DNA of 64,000 nt, from the NCBI GenBank assembly GCA_000181795.3, contig CM012954.1, positions 13,660,927-13,724,926 on the forward strand, given 5' to 3'. This document shows positions 25,825-38,375 of this stretch, piece after piece. Each line of letters starts with the position of its first letter. Positions within the stretch are counted from its first letter, which is position 1. The stretch is from Trichinella spiralis. Its lineage: Eukaryota > Nematoda > Enoplea > Trichinellida > Trichinellidae. The notes beneath the pieces were generated by a model that searched no databases, was not told where the DNA came from, and worked only from the letters and a program-made list of their open reading frames with translations. The position numbers and the translations under genes are program-made.

Positions 25825-27268
25825 TCAATTGTCCGAATCCAACAACGTGCCACGACGGTGCTCTTTTTTCAACCGCTCCGCTTCGACGAACTTTAAAAAT
25901 ACGTTTTTATAATATCATTTACAAAAAAGTAAAAATAAAAAATTTAAATTACCTGTTCAGCACCCCGTCTGTTGAGCATTCCTTTGCGACGCATCTGCTT
26001 TTCGACCACAATTGCATTGTTCGAATAGGAAGCGGCAATTTCCTTCTGAAAATCACCCCAACAATTATTATTTCATTTTCACACTCTTCCGTCTTTAACA
26101 AATGTTTGAAGAGAAAATTGATTTTTTTTTCTCTTTGTTTTCAGTCGAGAAATAAAATCACCTGTCTGTTTTCTGTGGATGGTCGAAATTGATCGAATAA
26201 AAATTATAATTAATTAAACGTGCAAAAATCTCTGTGAAAAGGTGTTTTCTTCTTTTTTTTATCAAAGAAATTTTCACTAAATCAAATTATGTTATATTTA
26301 GGAAGTGTGCTTGGTTGGTGTGTTGGGCGTGAAAGAAGTGTAAAAAATAATTTATTAATTGATCACAGATTGGTTATTGAAGGCAAAAGAAGGCCAGCAG
26401 CAGCAGCAGCAGTGCGGTAAGCAAGGCTTGTAAATTTCCCACTTGCTTTCGACGCTTGACCTGTTCCTCTTATTACAATTGGAAAAGGAAATTTCAAGAT
26501 AAGAAGCACAGCCGTAGGGGATGGATATCTGCTTTTGAATTTGCACAAAAGATTAACTCCTCCTGCACGACGACAACGCTGGAGGATAGAAATTGATCAA
26601 AATCAAAATTTACCGCTTCGAGCTCTTCTTCTTCTTCGTCAATGGTAGAAACTGTGACCGAACCGAATTTGCCGCCACTTTTCACCATTTTCGTGATCAT
26701 CACCTTCTTCGTCGTCGAAGAAGGCCCAGATCCATCAACATCGCCGTCATAACCGACGGCACTTCTGCCGACTACATCTGGTCCTGACGCTTTTGCCGTG
26801 TTCAGCTGGTCCGAACTGACCACCGCCTTGTCGACCAGGAACAAAATATCCGGTCGATCCGGCGAATAATAGAACATTATCGCGCTGCACTGCTTGCACT
26901 CCAACCTGCACTGTACTTCTACACCTTCGGATCTATATGTATATATATACTTATGTGTTCAACAACAAACCAAGCAAAAAAAAGCAGAAACCACACACCT
27001 CGACAAATATACCGTCTCGTTGGGTTTGGAAAATGTTTTATAAGTTCCTTTTTCATTGTCCAACACGCGTGCCCTGTCTCTCGGACGAAGAGGCAGTCGA
27101 TCGAGCGGTTTTTCTGCATTGAAAGTTAATTTTCAACAGTGTACCGTATAACAACAACAATCATCTACCCGAAATCAAAGCGAGCTCTCCACAGAGACAA
27201 TAGTACCACTGTACTTGTTGATCTTCCACTTCTTCTACATCTTCACGATTGACAACCGTGTCGGCCAT
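25825..27268 (-). CDS. STEEP1: STEEP1 (CXorf56) family protein
   Basis: Exons 27169-27268, 26999-27113, 26614-26932, 25953-26045 and 25825-25890 give 230 residues; human STEEP1 has 222. Matches to the human protein run in order: YYCLCGELAL (human YYCLCGQMVL), PLRPRDRARV (MRPRDRSRV), YLSRSEGVE (YLRRPEGIE), a Cys-x2-Cys in LECKQCSAIMFY, GSVTVSTIDEEEEELEA (SSVTVSTIDEEEEEIEA) and VVEKQMRRKGMLNRR near the end. In mammals STEEP1 promotes membrane curvature and COPII-mediated ER exit of STING. The family is far wider than STING, so a general ER-exit or splicing-associated role is likely here. It starts 174 bp after the WDR46 stop on the same strand, with a poly(A) signal between. Confidence 0.93.
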
Positions 27269-27404
27269 CCTTGATCAAATTCTTCATATTTGCATAATTA
27301 ATTTCACAATATAAACACAGCAAAGTAGAACAACAGTTCGCACAGAACGACTGGACACAAATACAAACAAACAAATTTGATCTCAATTTCAAATGTATTA
27401 TTTT

Positions 27405-27410
27405 TTTATT
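27405..27410 (-). terminator. Poly(A) signal of WDR46
   Basis: AATAAA on the minus strand, 33 bases after the WDR46 stop and about 140 bases before the STEEP1 start codon. Its place between two close genes is what an operonic cleavage site would look like. Confidence 0.6.
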
Positions 27411-27442
27411 TTCAATATCTTCCAACGGAAAGAAATCACAAG

Positions 27443-30100
27443 CTAAGAAGAAGAAGAAGAAGCACTTTGAACTTTTTTGGATTTTTGCTTCAAAATGCCC
27501 ATGTTCTGCAGCTCCAAACGAATGTCACGTTTCTTGCGCAACACTTCCTTAAGAAAAAAAAGATACTGTAATGCCATGCGATCAGAAGAAAAAAAATATA
27601 CAGACAAATTTTTAATGAAAACAAATCTCACTCTTTGCTGCTGATTACGAATGGCTTGCTTATTTTTCGCCGTTTTCTTTTCAACTTGATTTGATTTGGG
27701 CATTTTGGAAAACTTAAATATCATTTAGAAGAAAAAATTTTTTAATGCAATTTTCTTCATCTCATCTGTATATTCACGAATCTTACCAAAAATTTCACTT
27801 TGTTCTGCAATTTTTCTGCTTCATAATCCCGATCCAAATTGGTTACCGCTTGCGGATCCAACGTGATCAATTCGGGTTGAATCTTGGATCAATTAATTAA
27901 CAATTGTTCAGATTTTATTTTCCAAATAACATTACCCATACCTTGTCAAGAAGAGAATGCACTTCCATCTCCCGTCGTTGTTGCAACGATTGGAAAGGAT
28001 TCGACTCAAATGCATCAATATTCGCTTCGCCGGATCCAGGTATGAGCAAGTTACAATAGCCAGTCCGGTGCCCAACTCCCAGTACATCTTCGAACGGACA
28101 GAATCGCAAATCTGTCACCACTTCTTTGCAATTGTGAATCATATACGGTTCAGCCGACGAGAGCTTACAAATATCTTTGTACACCTAGAAAAAGAAAATA
28201 CCAACATCACTTTTCCCATGTTCATTTGAATAGTAATCAATTTACCCTGATAAAAGTTCCCATACTACAAGCAAGAAGTCCTCGTTGACTGAATACCATG
28301 TGGCTAGTTGAATAAGGAACTTTCAAGCGATGCAATTCTCCGTAGTTTCTCAAATCCCACACTTTGACTATCCGATCCGCCCCAACTGTTGCCATGAAAC
28401 TAAAATGAACATTATTACATTGAACTTTTCTCCCACAACACTTATTATGCTCGCATTTCCCTACTTGCCAGTCTGTTCCACTGCTACAGATCTCACTGGA
28501 TTACCATAACACAGCATACTGACCAACGGCTTTTTTACCGTCGGTGACCAAAGTGAAACAGTACCTAAAAAGTAATGAGTTGCACAATTAACAATAAACA
28601 TTAATTGTGCAATATTCACCATTTCCATGGCCACAATGAATGATCGCATTCGAAGGATTTTGACACATTACGTCAATAGGTCCTCGCCTTGTCAAAGTAG
28701 ACTGGACCAATTTTCCAACGGAAACATCTAACCAATGTAAAAATGATGTTTTACTCTGCAAAAGAGACAAAACTCAACTGTTCAAACTTTTCAAATTATA
28801 CACTTTTATTTACCGATCCAACCAACAAATAATGATACGGTAAAAATTCCAGCCGCATCACATCCGACAAACGTTTCAAACAATGCAATTCCGTACCCTT
28901 GTTGTCGTACACATATGTCCATCTTTTCTGAGCAACAGCCAGCATTGTTTCGTTGTGCAACCACATAAAAAAAGATTAAACATTCGACTTTGATAAATAT
29001 GGTCAATTTTTCACAAATACTGAACGTCTCTGACTGCTTCCATAACATTAATTTCGAACTTCAATGATTTATTGAGCCAATCAAATGCCGCGACATGCCC
29101 AACTTGGCCACCGAGCAACACATTCCTTCCATTGCGAGTGAAATCCAGCCGATATGGACCAAATTTTGGCAGGTTCAGTTCAAAATACTAAAACAGAGTA
29201 TATAATTAAACGGAAATTTAGTTGCACTGAATTGCAAACACCTTTGAAGAGCTTGCAAGGTCGACTGATTCAATGATATCATGTTGTGTGACATGGTAAG
29301 TTTGCTCACCTTCGTCAGCCTCCAAAAATCTAAAAAATGCATTGAAATCAATGCACAAAAAGAAAATTAATCAGCTCAAGTACAATATTGAAGAAAAAAC
29401 ACAAAATTACTTTTTAACATTCATTAAAAATTCAACTATAAAGTAAAAAGAATCAAAGCTACAGCCTGAAGAAATATTATTCCTCGACGGTGCTTACATA
29501 ATGTACATCAAACTTCTTTAAAAGAACCTTATATGGACTGAAAAAACAAAGTGAATATAGACAAATGCTTACCCTTCTTCTTCGGGTAATAATATTTCCG
29601 ATCGGGCAGCTTGTAAAATACCAAACGAGGCTTTGTCACGTTGGGCTGCGTATTGAACATGGCCAAACTTTGTTTTAAAATCCGTCTTCAAAAAATATAC
29701 ACGTTTTATACGAAATACACGTTTTATTTGAAAAAGTTCCAAAAATTACATCTTCATAAGGTGGAAGAGTAGAAACATTATTCACGGAACTGCTATAATG
29801 TGGAATAACGTCTTCCTTTTTCTCAAAAGCAGCTTTAGCATATTTGCGATTGTGCCGCAAGTTCTTCCTTTTAACGCCAGTTTTCTTGTCATTATTCTTC
29901 CTTTTCAAAGATTTATCATCACTTCTTACATTTCTGTTTTTGCTACCTTGACGAAGAGACTTTGCATTTTTCTTCTGCTTAAGTGCCTTTTCATCTTTGA
30001 TTTTCTCATTATCTACAGCTTCTTCCTCGAACGATGATCTGGTCAAAGTAGAGGACCTTTGTTGAGCAGAAAGTGTAAAATAGCGTACGCTGGAACTCAT
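27443..30100 (-). CDS. WDR46: WDR46 / Utp7 (BING4) U3 snoRNP WD-repeat protein
   Basis: Component of the small-subunit processome needed for early 18S rRNA maturation in the nucleolus. Exons: 29750-30100, 29573-29685, 29242-29329, 29021-29187, 28814-28964, 28620-28755, 28465-28564, 28246-28399, 27942-28184, 27787-27882, 27632-27712, 27443-27547. They give 594 residues (human about 610). The first exon encodes a Lys-rich, nucleolar-type N-terminus. WD blades follow ([40 protein letters not shown]). The BING4 C-terminal block is unmistakable: [32 protein letters not shown] and [14 protein letters not shown]. The tail is basic and ends in poly-Ser. All introns are GT-AG except one at 28965-29020, which must be removed as GT...AT to keep the conserved [15 protein letters not shown] sequence in frame; this may be a non-canonical site, a polymorphism or a base-call error. 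Confidence 0.95.
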
Positions 30101-31040
30101 TTCTTTATATGATTCTATTTTGTTTAAGTTGAAGCTGCAGAAAAACAATTGGATAATGGGATTACTGTAATAATACTGTATACGATACATTTTTAAAATT
30201 ATTTAATTATAATGTATTCTAAAAAGATTTTTAAATTTAAAAATATTTTAACCTTTTTGAATAATAACTTCATAATATAATATGCGCTATATACGGATGA
30301 TCTACGGAAAAGATTGTTCATAAGAATTTGACGCCTAAAAATCATACAGTATAATTTATACGAAATGCGGGATGTATTTTATATTGTAGAATTTTACAAG
30401 TAAAATGTGCTTTATTGTTTATTATTAAAATTATTTGTAATATTTTATCCTACTTTTAATTTAAAAGTTCTAAAAATTGTTGTTTGAACATCTTCATTTT
30501 TATCTAATATATATAATCTTTCTTATACTTAAAATGTATATTTTCTGAAATATTTTACTATTCTAAATGTTGAAAGATCGTTTTACATGAATATTATGTA
30601 TTATGTTTATTATGTTACTATATCAATTATAAGCAGTATAAAATCTTATTAATGTTCTAAATCGTACACGATTATAAGTAAATTTTATTTAATTATGTTA
30701 TTTAAAATTGAATCTTTTAATGAATTCATTATTTAAATAATTTTCGTTTCATGTAATTGCATCAGTCAAGCATAATCTATGAATTTAAAACAAACAGGTT
30801 TTTTTATATTTCAATACTTTTTAGTTCATATTTTGAATACTGTAGTTTTCTGCCTGTACTGTTATCGGTTGTCAGGAAATGTTTGCTCATTAATGAAATA
30901 TTTTGATTTAAAAAAATGACAGAATTACGTTATTTAACTTCTTTGCAATATTTTAAGAAATTTAGTTATTTATCGCTTATTCTTGCAAAAATCGTCAAAG
31001 TGATCTCTCGTTTGAAAATGTTTCCTTTTTTGTTCAGATT
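30101..31040. promoter_or_regulatory. Shared divergent promoter region of WDR46 and the RAMA-domain gene
   Basis: 940 bp of very AT-rich sequence between two divergent genes. On the minus strand a TTTTTCTGCAG acceptor precedes the WDR46 ATG by about 35 bases; on the plus strand TTTTGTTCAG ends three bases before the RAMA-gene ATG. No other element is recognisable. Confidence 0.5.
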
Positions 31041-32245
31041 ATGTTTTCCTCCGGTGAATCTTCGGTGGCCAATTTGAAAACTCCCTCGTTTTATATGAAT
31101 ACACATGCCGAAGTGTCGGGGCACAGAAGCAGAAAACAAACAACGGTGTCTTCGTCACAAAGAAGCATCGACAGCGGCTTTGTAAGTTCATCGTTTGAAG
31201 ATAGAAGCCAGTCTAGCTGGCCGTCGAATAGTCAGAATGGGAATAATTTGTGGAACAGTTGGAATTCGGCTGAAATCTTTTCCCCGAATTCACTTTTTCC
31301 TTTATTTGATAATCAACAAGAAGCGATTAATTCGCATTCGCTTCAAAATAACCAGAATAGTCCAGAACGTTTTCGTAATATTCATATCAGTCAATTGTCG
31401 GATTCGCAGAACAGCAATAATGGAATTTTGCACGTTCCCGAACAGCCGACAGTTGAATTTTCTCAAAGAAGAGGAAGAAGAAAGAGCATCAGGGGTAAAT
31501 CTAAAGCGCAGTTGTACGTGCGAAACATTCGCCAACTAATCAAAGAGGGTATTCTCGAAGCAGGAGTCAATATTTTGGTCTATCAAGATCCTCAGGTAGA
31601 CAAATTGACTACCCTGGCATACGGTAACCGTTTGTAATTTAGGACAATGTTCATTACGCGTCGCTGTTGCCCAACGGACGTGTGCAGGCTAATGTTCGAC
31701 TGGGTCCGTTGTTTTCGTCAATCCAACGGTGGGTTGGTTTCTGTTTGGGCCACCAAAATACCAGCCGAACTCCGTTGTTTGAACTGCTCCGAGTACGCTA
31801 CCGTAATGTCAGCTTGTTCAAAATCAACATTATATTGGGCGTTGGCTTGTCGCGGGACGAAGTTGTTGAACAAATTGAATTGTTGCGACAAAAATCACTG
31901 ACCAAAGAAATCACCGACTACCGTGATGACTTTGAATTGAACGATCCGAATCAACAGCTACCCGTTTACATGCGCAGTTTTATAAATGAATTATTAAAAG
32001 CGATGCCCGCAGTGAACAACACAAAGCAAAACAACTGCGGTCGTTTGCGTCGAAGTCCGTAAGTGGGTTTTTATTATTTTTTAATAATTTAATATTGTAA
32101 AAGTGAAATTTTGTCCAAGAAACAATAACGATACATTTTTGTTTGTAATATTTTTATTTATTTGAAAAAAAAACTTATTTTACTTAGCATTTTCACATTA
32201 TTTAGACGCATTCGAAATCGTCAACAAGCAGCGAAGAAAAAGTAG
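31041..32245 (+). CDS. RAMA-domain protein (MPND-like N-terminal module without MPN domain)
   Basis: Exons 31041-31595, 31643-32058 and 32206-32245 give 336 residues. Residues 1-155 are Ser/Asn/Gln-rich and look disordered. A basic patch (RRGRRKSIRGKSK) leads into a compact domain at about 160-250: NIRQLIKEGILEAG, then YASLLPNGRVQ, GPLFSSIQRWVGFCLG and LLRVRYRNVSLF. This order of short motifs is that of the RAMA fold (restriction enzyme/adenine-methylase associated). In animals RAMA is known from MPND, where it precedes an MPN protease domain and has been linked to binding of N6-methyladenine DNA. Here no MPN domain follows: the protein ends after a helical segment with a basic RIRNRQQAAKKK tail that could be a nuclear signal. 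The family call is from motif order only. A GTTCAG acceptor lies three bases before the ATG. Confidence 0.7.
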
Positions 32246-32371
32246 AATAACGTTGTTCGCATTCGTATTCTGTTGTTTTATTTCAATTTTATTATTTCCA
32301 ATTATTGAATTTATACAATTTATTCAATTGTATTATTAAAAGTAGTTAGAATTTTACTAGCAACCAACTAA

Positions 32372-35156
32372 TTAATGTCTGATTGTTGAATGCGATTTTG
32401 GCGACTTGACAGTGCGTGCATTTTTTGGTGGTAGTTGTTTGGCAAGCGTTGTTTTCGGTGTGGTTGGCTTATTTTCGGACAAAGGCAACCAGAGCTCGTC
32501 GTCACCAACTACGAGCAGTGTTCTTCTTTCACTATTCAGCTCATCGCAAGATTTTACAAATCTTTTATTCTGCTGCTGCTGTTGTTGTTGTTGTTGTTGT
32601 TGTTTATGCAAATTGTTCACTTTTCGGCCAATTGGAGCAAGTCGAGGACTAGCTTGAAAATTGTTTCGAGGATGCGAGACAGTTTTCGCAAGTGGGAATT
32701 TTTGTTTACAACTGGCCGCTTCATCCGTCTTCGTGACACCACTTGCGGCAACATCTCGTGATGTACTGCGATGACGACGCGCTTGCAACGACGCCAGCAC
32801 CTTTTGACGAGCTGCGTTATTCGGCTGCTTGAAGTCGACAAAAATTCCAGCTATAATAATATATACAACAAAGAAATTATTAATTATTATTTCGTTGTTG
32901 CTGTTGATTTTACAGTGGAACGTACTTTCTCGAATGCGTTCTTGCATATCGTGACTTAACAAAGCCCAGTTGTGACAGTTCACTACTTGACTAGCGTGGT
33001 GAATTAGGCGCGAATCGCACAGTTCGTAAAGACGTTTCAAAAAGTGGAAAAAACGCTAGAACGTAAGTCATAAATTTTTTGTCACTTCTTTCTATACAGC
33101 TTTGATAATGCATGCTAATGTGATCAATTTATAATAACCTCATTCCATGTTTCATCATCATCGGAACTCATTTGACTGCTGACCAAGGTTTTCAGTTCTG
33201 CCAATTTTGCCAGCACGCGACATGCTTCTTCCAGTTCCAATGAATGGATCACCGTTGGCAGCAAATCTTCGAAAAATGGTAAATCAAATGCGAATCCCTG
33301 AAGGAAAAAAAACATTCACGTGATGTTAAATTTTTTTTCTTCTAATTTTTAAATTTTTCAAAATGTTCTCTACTTTTCCCAAATGGATGAAATAGTTTGA
33401 TGCGAGAATGTCGGCGAAATTGTTGCCAATTCGCTTCAGACAATGTTCAGAAATTTTGGCTACTTTTGTAGAAACTGATGCAACTAACGTGCGTGATCTT
33501 TTCAACAATGTATCGCAATCGAGAAGCAACTGCAGAGCGCTTTCGCTGTTCTGTAAATTAGTAACCATGCAAATATAAGGTAAATTAGATTTTGTTTGTT
33601 TTTTCATTTTAATTTTATTCGAATATTTTCCTTCGAGAATTGAAAACAACAAATTCCATACCACGTGATCAAGAATACGTTCGTAGCATGCATTTTGAAC
33701 GTGTTCAGCAAGTTGACTGAACGATTTTGAACGCCAGATTTCGGCAAAATGTTCCGCTTGCCAATCCAACGCCGCCTCGTACAGCTCTTGTAGTCCTTCT
33801 AATTCGTTGAATTGGGACAAATGACGTAGAACAAATGTAGCACACTGTGAACACGGCTAAAGCAGAAAAATTTACATATGCCAATTTGACAAACAATTGA
33901 TAAAAAAAACCTTGTGAAAATAATGACAACGTTTGGCTCGAAGTTCGAGTACTGCCAAAGTTTTCAACGCTTTCAACTGAGTAATATCGGCCAGACGATA
34001 CAGTTCAATGAGATCTACACTGTCCGGAACTTCCAAAACACCACCATAGATGAACATCAGCATGAAGCTGACGGCTTCGTTGCTGAAACTAGAAAAGAAA
34101 AACAATATATGAAGCTTATTATTTATTCAGTTTCGGATTTTCTTTTTCAATATGTAAATTTTCTTCAATCTCACTTGGAAATTTCAGGCTGTTTGCATTC
34201 AGATGAGCTTTGCCATTGATCCGAGAATAGAGTAGAAAAGTACGAACTGACCGCTGACAAAATACATCTTCAACAAGAGGAATATAGTGAGTTTTTTTTT
34301 GTAATTTTTTCAATTACTTGTGAACGTTGAATTGTGCTGACCGGCTGCTTATGGTGCAGTCGACACCTTGGCCAGTGAGAAACATGCACAATAGATCAGT
34401 GCCAAGCGCTGAACACGGATCTGTAGCTTTTAAGCTGACCACTTGCTGTTGTTCGTTTCTAGAGTCGATTAACGAATGTTCACTGTTTCTGTTGTCCGAT
34501 TTGGGTGTGGCTTGGGTGTATTGTTTCACAGAGCTTCGAATTTGTTCTTGTCCATTGGTACAACATTGACATTCCAAAGTTGACGAGTCTTCCACCAATA
34601 AATCCGAATCCGCCAGCTCCGTCTCATCATCTGCTGTATTAGTATCAAATTGATTGCCGTTGGGATCGGAATTTAATAAATAAGTTTCAGAATCGATCGT
34701 GAATGTAGCACCACTGTGTCTGGAGTCGGCAGCAGTGTCGTCGGTAGCAGTATCGTCGGTGTAAATTTTGTGTACAAATTTCGACATGGAATTGAAATCC
34801 ATCTCTGAAATTGGTACAACACGCGGCAGTGGTGAACAACAGTCGTCCGCTTTGGATTCGAATGTTGCCGCGATGTGATTATTGTAAAATTCCGGAGCTC
34901 GGCATTTCAAAATGCACGAATGCACAGCTAGACGTATGCCGTCGTTCGATTCCAACAAAATATCCGCAAATGACGACAAATCGCCGATCAATCTGTAAAA
35001 TTGGAAATTTTATTGGAAGAAAAATTAAGAAAAAAAATTTGATATTTTTTTTGCTTACGATTCCATTGCATCACGCAAATTTTTCGCCACCGTTGATTTC
35101 AAGTTCAGCTTCTCGACGTGATAACGAGACGCTGAAGTTGGCGAACTTCGCAGCAT
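32372..35156 (-). CDS. BTBD8-like protein with two BTB domains and a BACK-like region
   Basis: Exons: 35059-35156, 34318-34992, 34175-34267, 33911-34088, 33662-33856, 33374-33550, 33139-33297, 32926-33055, 32372-32850. They give 727 residues. BTB1 (DILLESNDGIRLAVHSCIL, residues about 36-95) is followed by a roughly 130-residue acidic, Thr/Asp-rich insert. BTB2 begins near 236 (VDCTI, VHKCILSAVSSYFSTLF) and contains FIYGGVLEVPDSVDL, very like human FIYGGTLDIPDKTNV. Helical segments resembling BACK follow. The tail is basic, with 12 or more Gln near 32575-32605 and ends in STIRH. Human BTBD8 couples to AP2 and clathrin adaptors in endocytosis and synaptic-vesicle recycling. The long C-terminal region of the human long form is absent here, so adaptor binding cannot be assumed. 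The start is supported by an ATTAACAG acceptor 9 bases upstream. Confidence 0.85.
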
Positions 35157-36706
35157 TGTTCTTTCTGTTAATCAATCATTGCGTAGGAAAGAAAGAATTA
35201 ATTATGTGGGAAAAATGAATATATTAAAATTTAGAATTCACTCAAATGCACAATAATAATAATAATATTTATAGATCAATGGTTGGAAAAATGGACAATT
35301 TTATTCTTTATTCTTTATTTTTATCGATCAATCGATGTGAAATTGGTTCAGTCGACAAGAAAACTGATGGCAGGCGGTTGAAAGATTTCCTCCATTCGAT
35401 TTTGATCAATTGAATCAAATGGTTAAACGACAAATGAGCAACACTTTAGTGGTGATAGGTGTTGTTGATTTGTTTACTTGTTTTTATCAAAATATGTTTG
35501 AGAATATGGAAAAAAAGAGCAAATGTTTTTTTATGGAAGAATGATGAAACGAGAAAACAGCTAGCTAGTCGGTTCGTCTCCTTGGCGAGCTGAGATCGAT
35601 CGTTTGACGCTTTCCAATTGAACACCAGAAACACTCACATGGATAATTTCCAGTGAACATGATGTTTTCGAGAAAGGATCTGATCGATTCAACCGCCGCT
35701 GCGACTGCCAAGAATAATACATCACGTTGGAATAGGATCAATTGTTTAAAACCGAACGATTCATATAATATAATTGATACATTGACAGTTTTCAAACACG
35801 GATATGTAAATCTTTACCAATATTTTCGAAATTCTGTTTATCATTTGAATTTATGATCTCATGCACAATGCAACTGTGATAAAAATACACGCGAAATTTG
35901 AATCAAATTCAAACACTTAGCGCTCGTTGATTATTTATTTTAGTGGTTCACTGGTTAATAATTAAACTGCAAAATGTTGAATACGTACCTGTGCTAGTTA
36001 AAGCATTTTGCTTTAGAATTCAAGCAATTGAAAGTTCAACATTATCAATCAATCAGTGCAGAATATAGCCGTCTGTATGTATGCAATTTGTAATAATTTC
36101 AAGGAAGGCAGCTTGCAGCATTCACAAATTAAAAAATCATCCTACATTTCATATACGGTCATACTGTAATGACTTTTTGACAAAGAAAAACAAACATTAA
36201 TGCAGTTGAAATATTTCATTTCACGTTTGACATTTTTCAGGATACAAAGTGAAGGTGCAGTCTGCCCAATGGTAGCAATTGTATTTTAGAACGAATTTGA
36301 CAATTTTTCATAAAACTCGTGGAACATAGGAATAAACCAATAGCTTGGTTAATGATGATACATTTGATTTAAAAATTAAATATTCATTATTTTAATAAAT
36401 GAATTTTAAAATCAGTTTTTCTTAAATTTTTGACAATTTACTAAAAGAGGTGCATTATTATCTGTATACTGTAGTGAGGTGTCAAAATATTTTGCATTGT
36501 TATTTATAATTTAATTTAAAATTTTTGATTGTTTTACTCGTTTTATTTCACGATAACGTTAATTTGAACTAAATGTATGCATCAGTAACGTATTTACGCT
36601 TCGCATTTCAACAAAATACACATAACATTTTAAGCATATATACTTAAAATGAGTGCATCATGCAAAAATGTCCATAAGTGTTATTTTATTTGCAGAATTT
36701 ACGATC
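35157..36706. promoter_or_regulatory. Divergent intergenic region of BTBD8-like and TRAPPC3 genes
   Basis: AT-rich, with no certain gene. A block at 35565-35860 is open on both strands (76 codons minus, 67 plus). On the minus strand it meets a GTGAGTG donor near 35635, so it could be a leader exon of the BTBD8-like gene; translation through that junction would stop at once. TTTATTTGCAG at 36684-36694 is the acceptor leading to TRAPPC3. Confidence 0.45.
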
Positions 36707-37430
<724 letters not shown>

Positions 37431-38375
37431 ATTCTGCAACTTTGCTTTCAAAGCACAGCAAAACGCATCAATTTTCACACTTATTTTTGTATTTTGTTAT
37501 CAAGAGAATGAAAGGAAAACTGTGAAAATTGTTTTGGAAAAGCTATTCGATTTTATATTATTTATGTATATAATAATAAAGTTTTATATATTTGGGAAGT
37601 TTGCTTTTGAAATGAGAACAACCGGAGTAAAGCAGTTAATTCAATCTGTTGATATATGATGAAACGAAATAATTAAAGCACGTCATTTATGGTGTTTGAA
37701 TTTTTGGCAGGTTAATTTTTAAATGGTTCCAAGAGTCGTCAAATTTCATTTAACTTCATTTGAGTTGCTTTTCCAAATGTAATGTACGTCTTCCGTTGTC
37801 AGATTTGAGCCGATTTTTTCACTTTAAATAATACTTATATTTAATTTAGCATGCTATTTATCTTATAATTGCTCTATAATTATGGTTATATTGTTTTCCT
37901 TTTACGTATAAACTTGAAAAATGCATACAAATCAGAAATCAAAAAGTTAAGAAAAGCTTTTTATCGGTGAATTTTTGCCAATTTTTATCAAATCAGTATC
38001 AGAATTGTTCAAATGCATTATAATTAAAAAAGTAGGCAGTGCATATTAATTTCTTTATTAATTTACATTAACACATATATGTTAATGCTATTTTTTATTT
38101 TACTTTATGCTTAATTAAAATATTTGCAATGATAAGTGAAAATACGATCGCAAGTATTTTTGTAGATTGATACCTGATTGTCCCTTTTGCTTAACGTATA
38201 ACACGGTACATCTTTATTATTGATGCTTTGAGAACTTTTTTTCGTTCGTTTACAGTTTGAGTTTATCTTATTTCTATTAAAATACCTTTTTCAATTTTAA
38301 GAAAATGAAATAATTACAAAATTATCATTTTTTACGTTTTCCATTCTTTCAGAGAAGTCTGAAAACTTTTCTACG
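37431..38375 (+). other. Spacer between TRAPPC3 and CCT1
   Basis: AT-rich, no ORF of interest. It contains the TRAPPC3 poly(A) signal (37575-37580) and, at its end, the pyrimidine tract and CTTTCAG acceptor that stands 24 bases before the CCT1 ATG. Confidence 0.7.

Noticed and set aside
28455-28470. Apparent GC-AG donor (ACTG|GCAAGT) in WDR46
   Set aside because: Moving the junction to GGCAA|GTAGGG gives a normal GT donor and restores the conserved TGNFMATVG sequence in frame.
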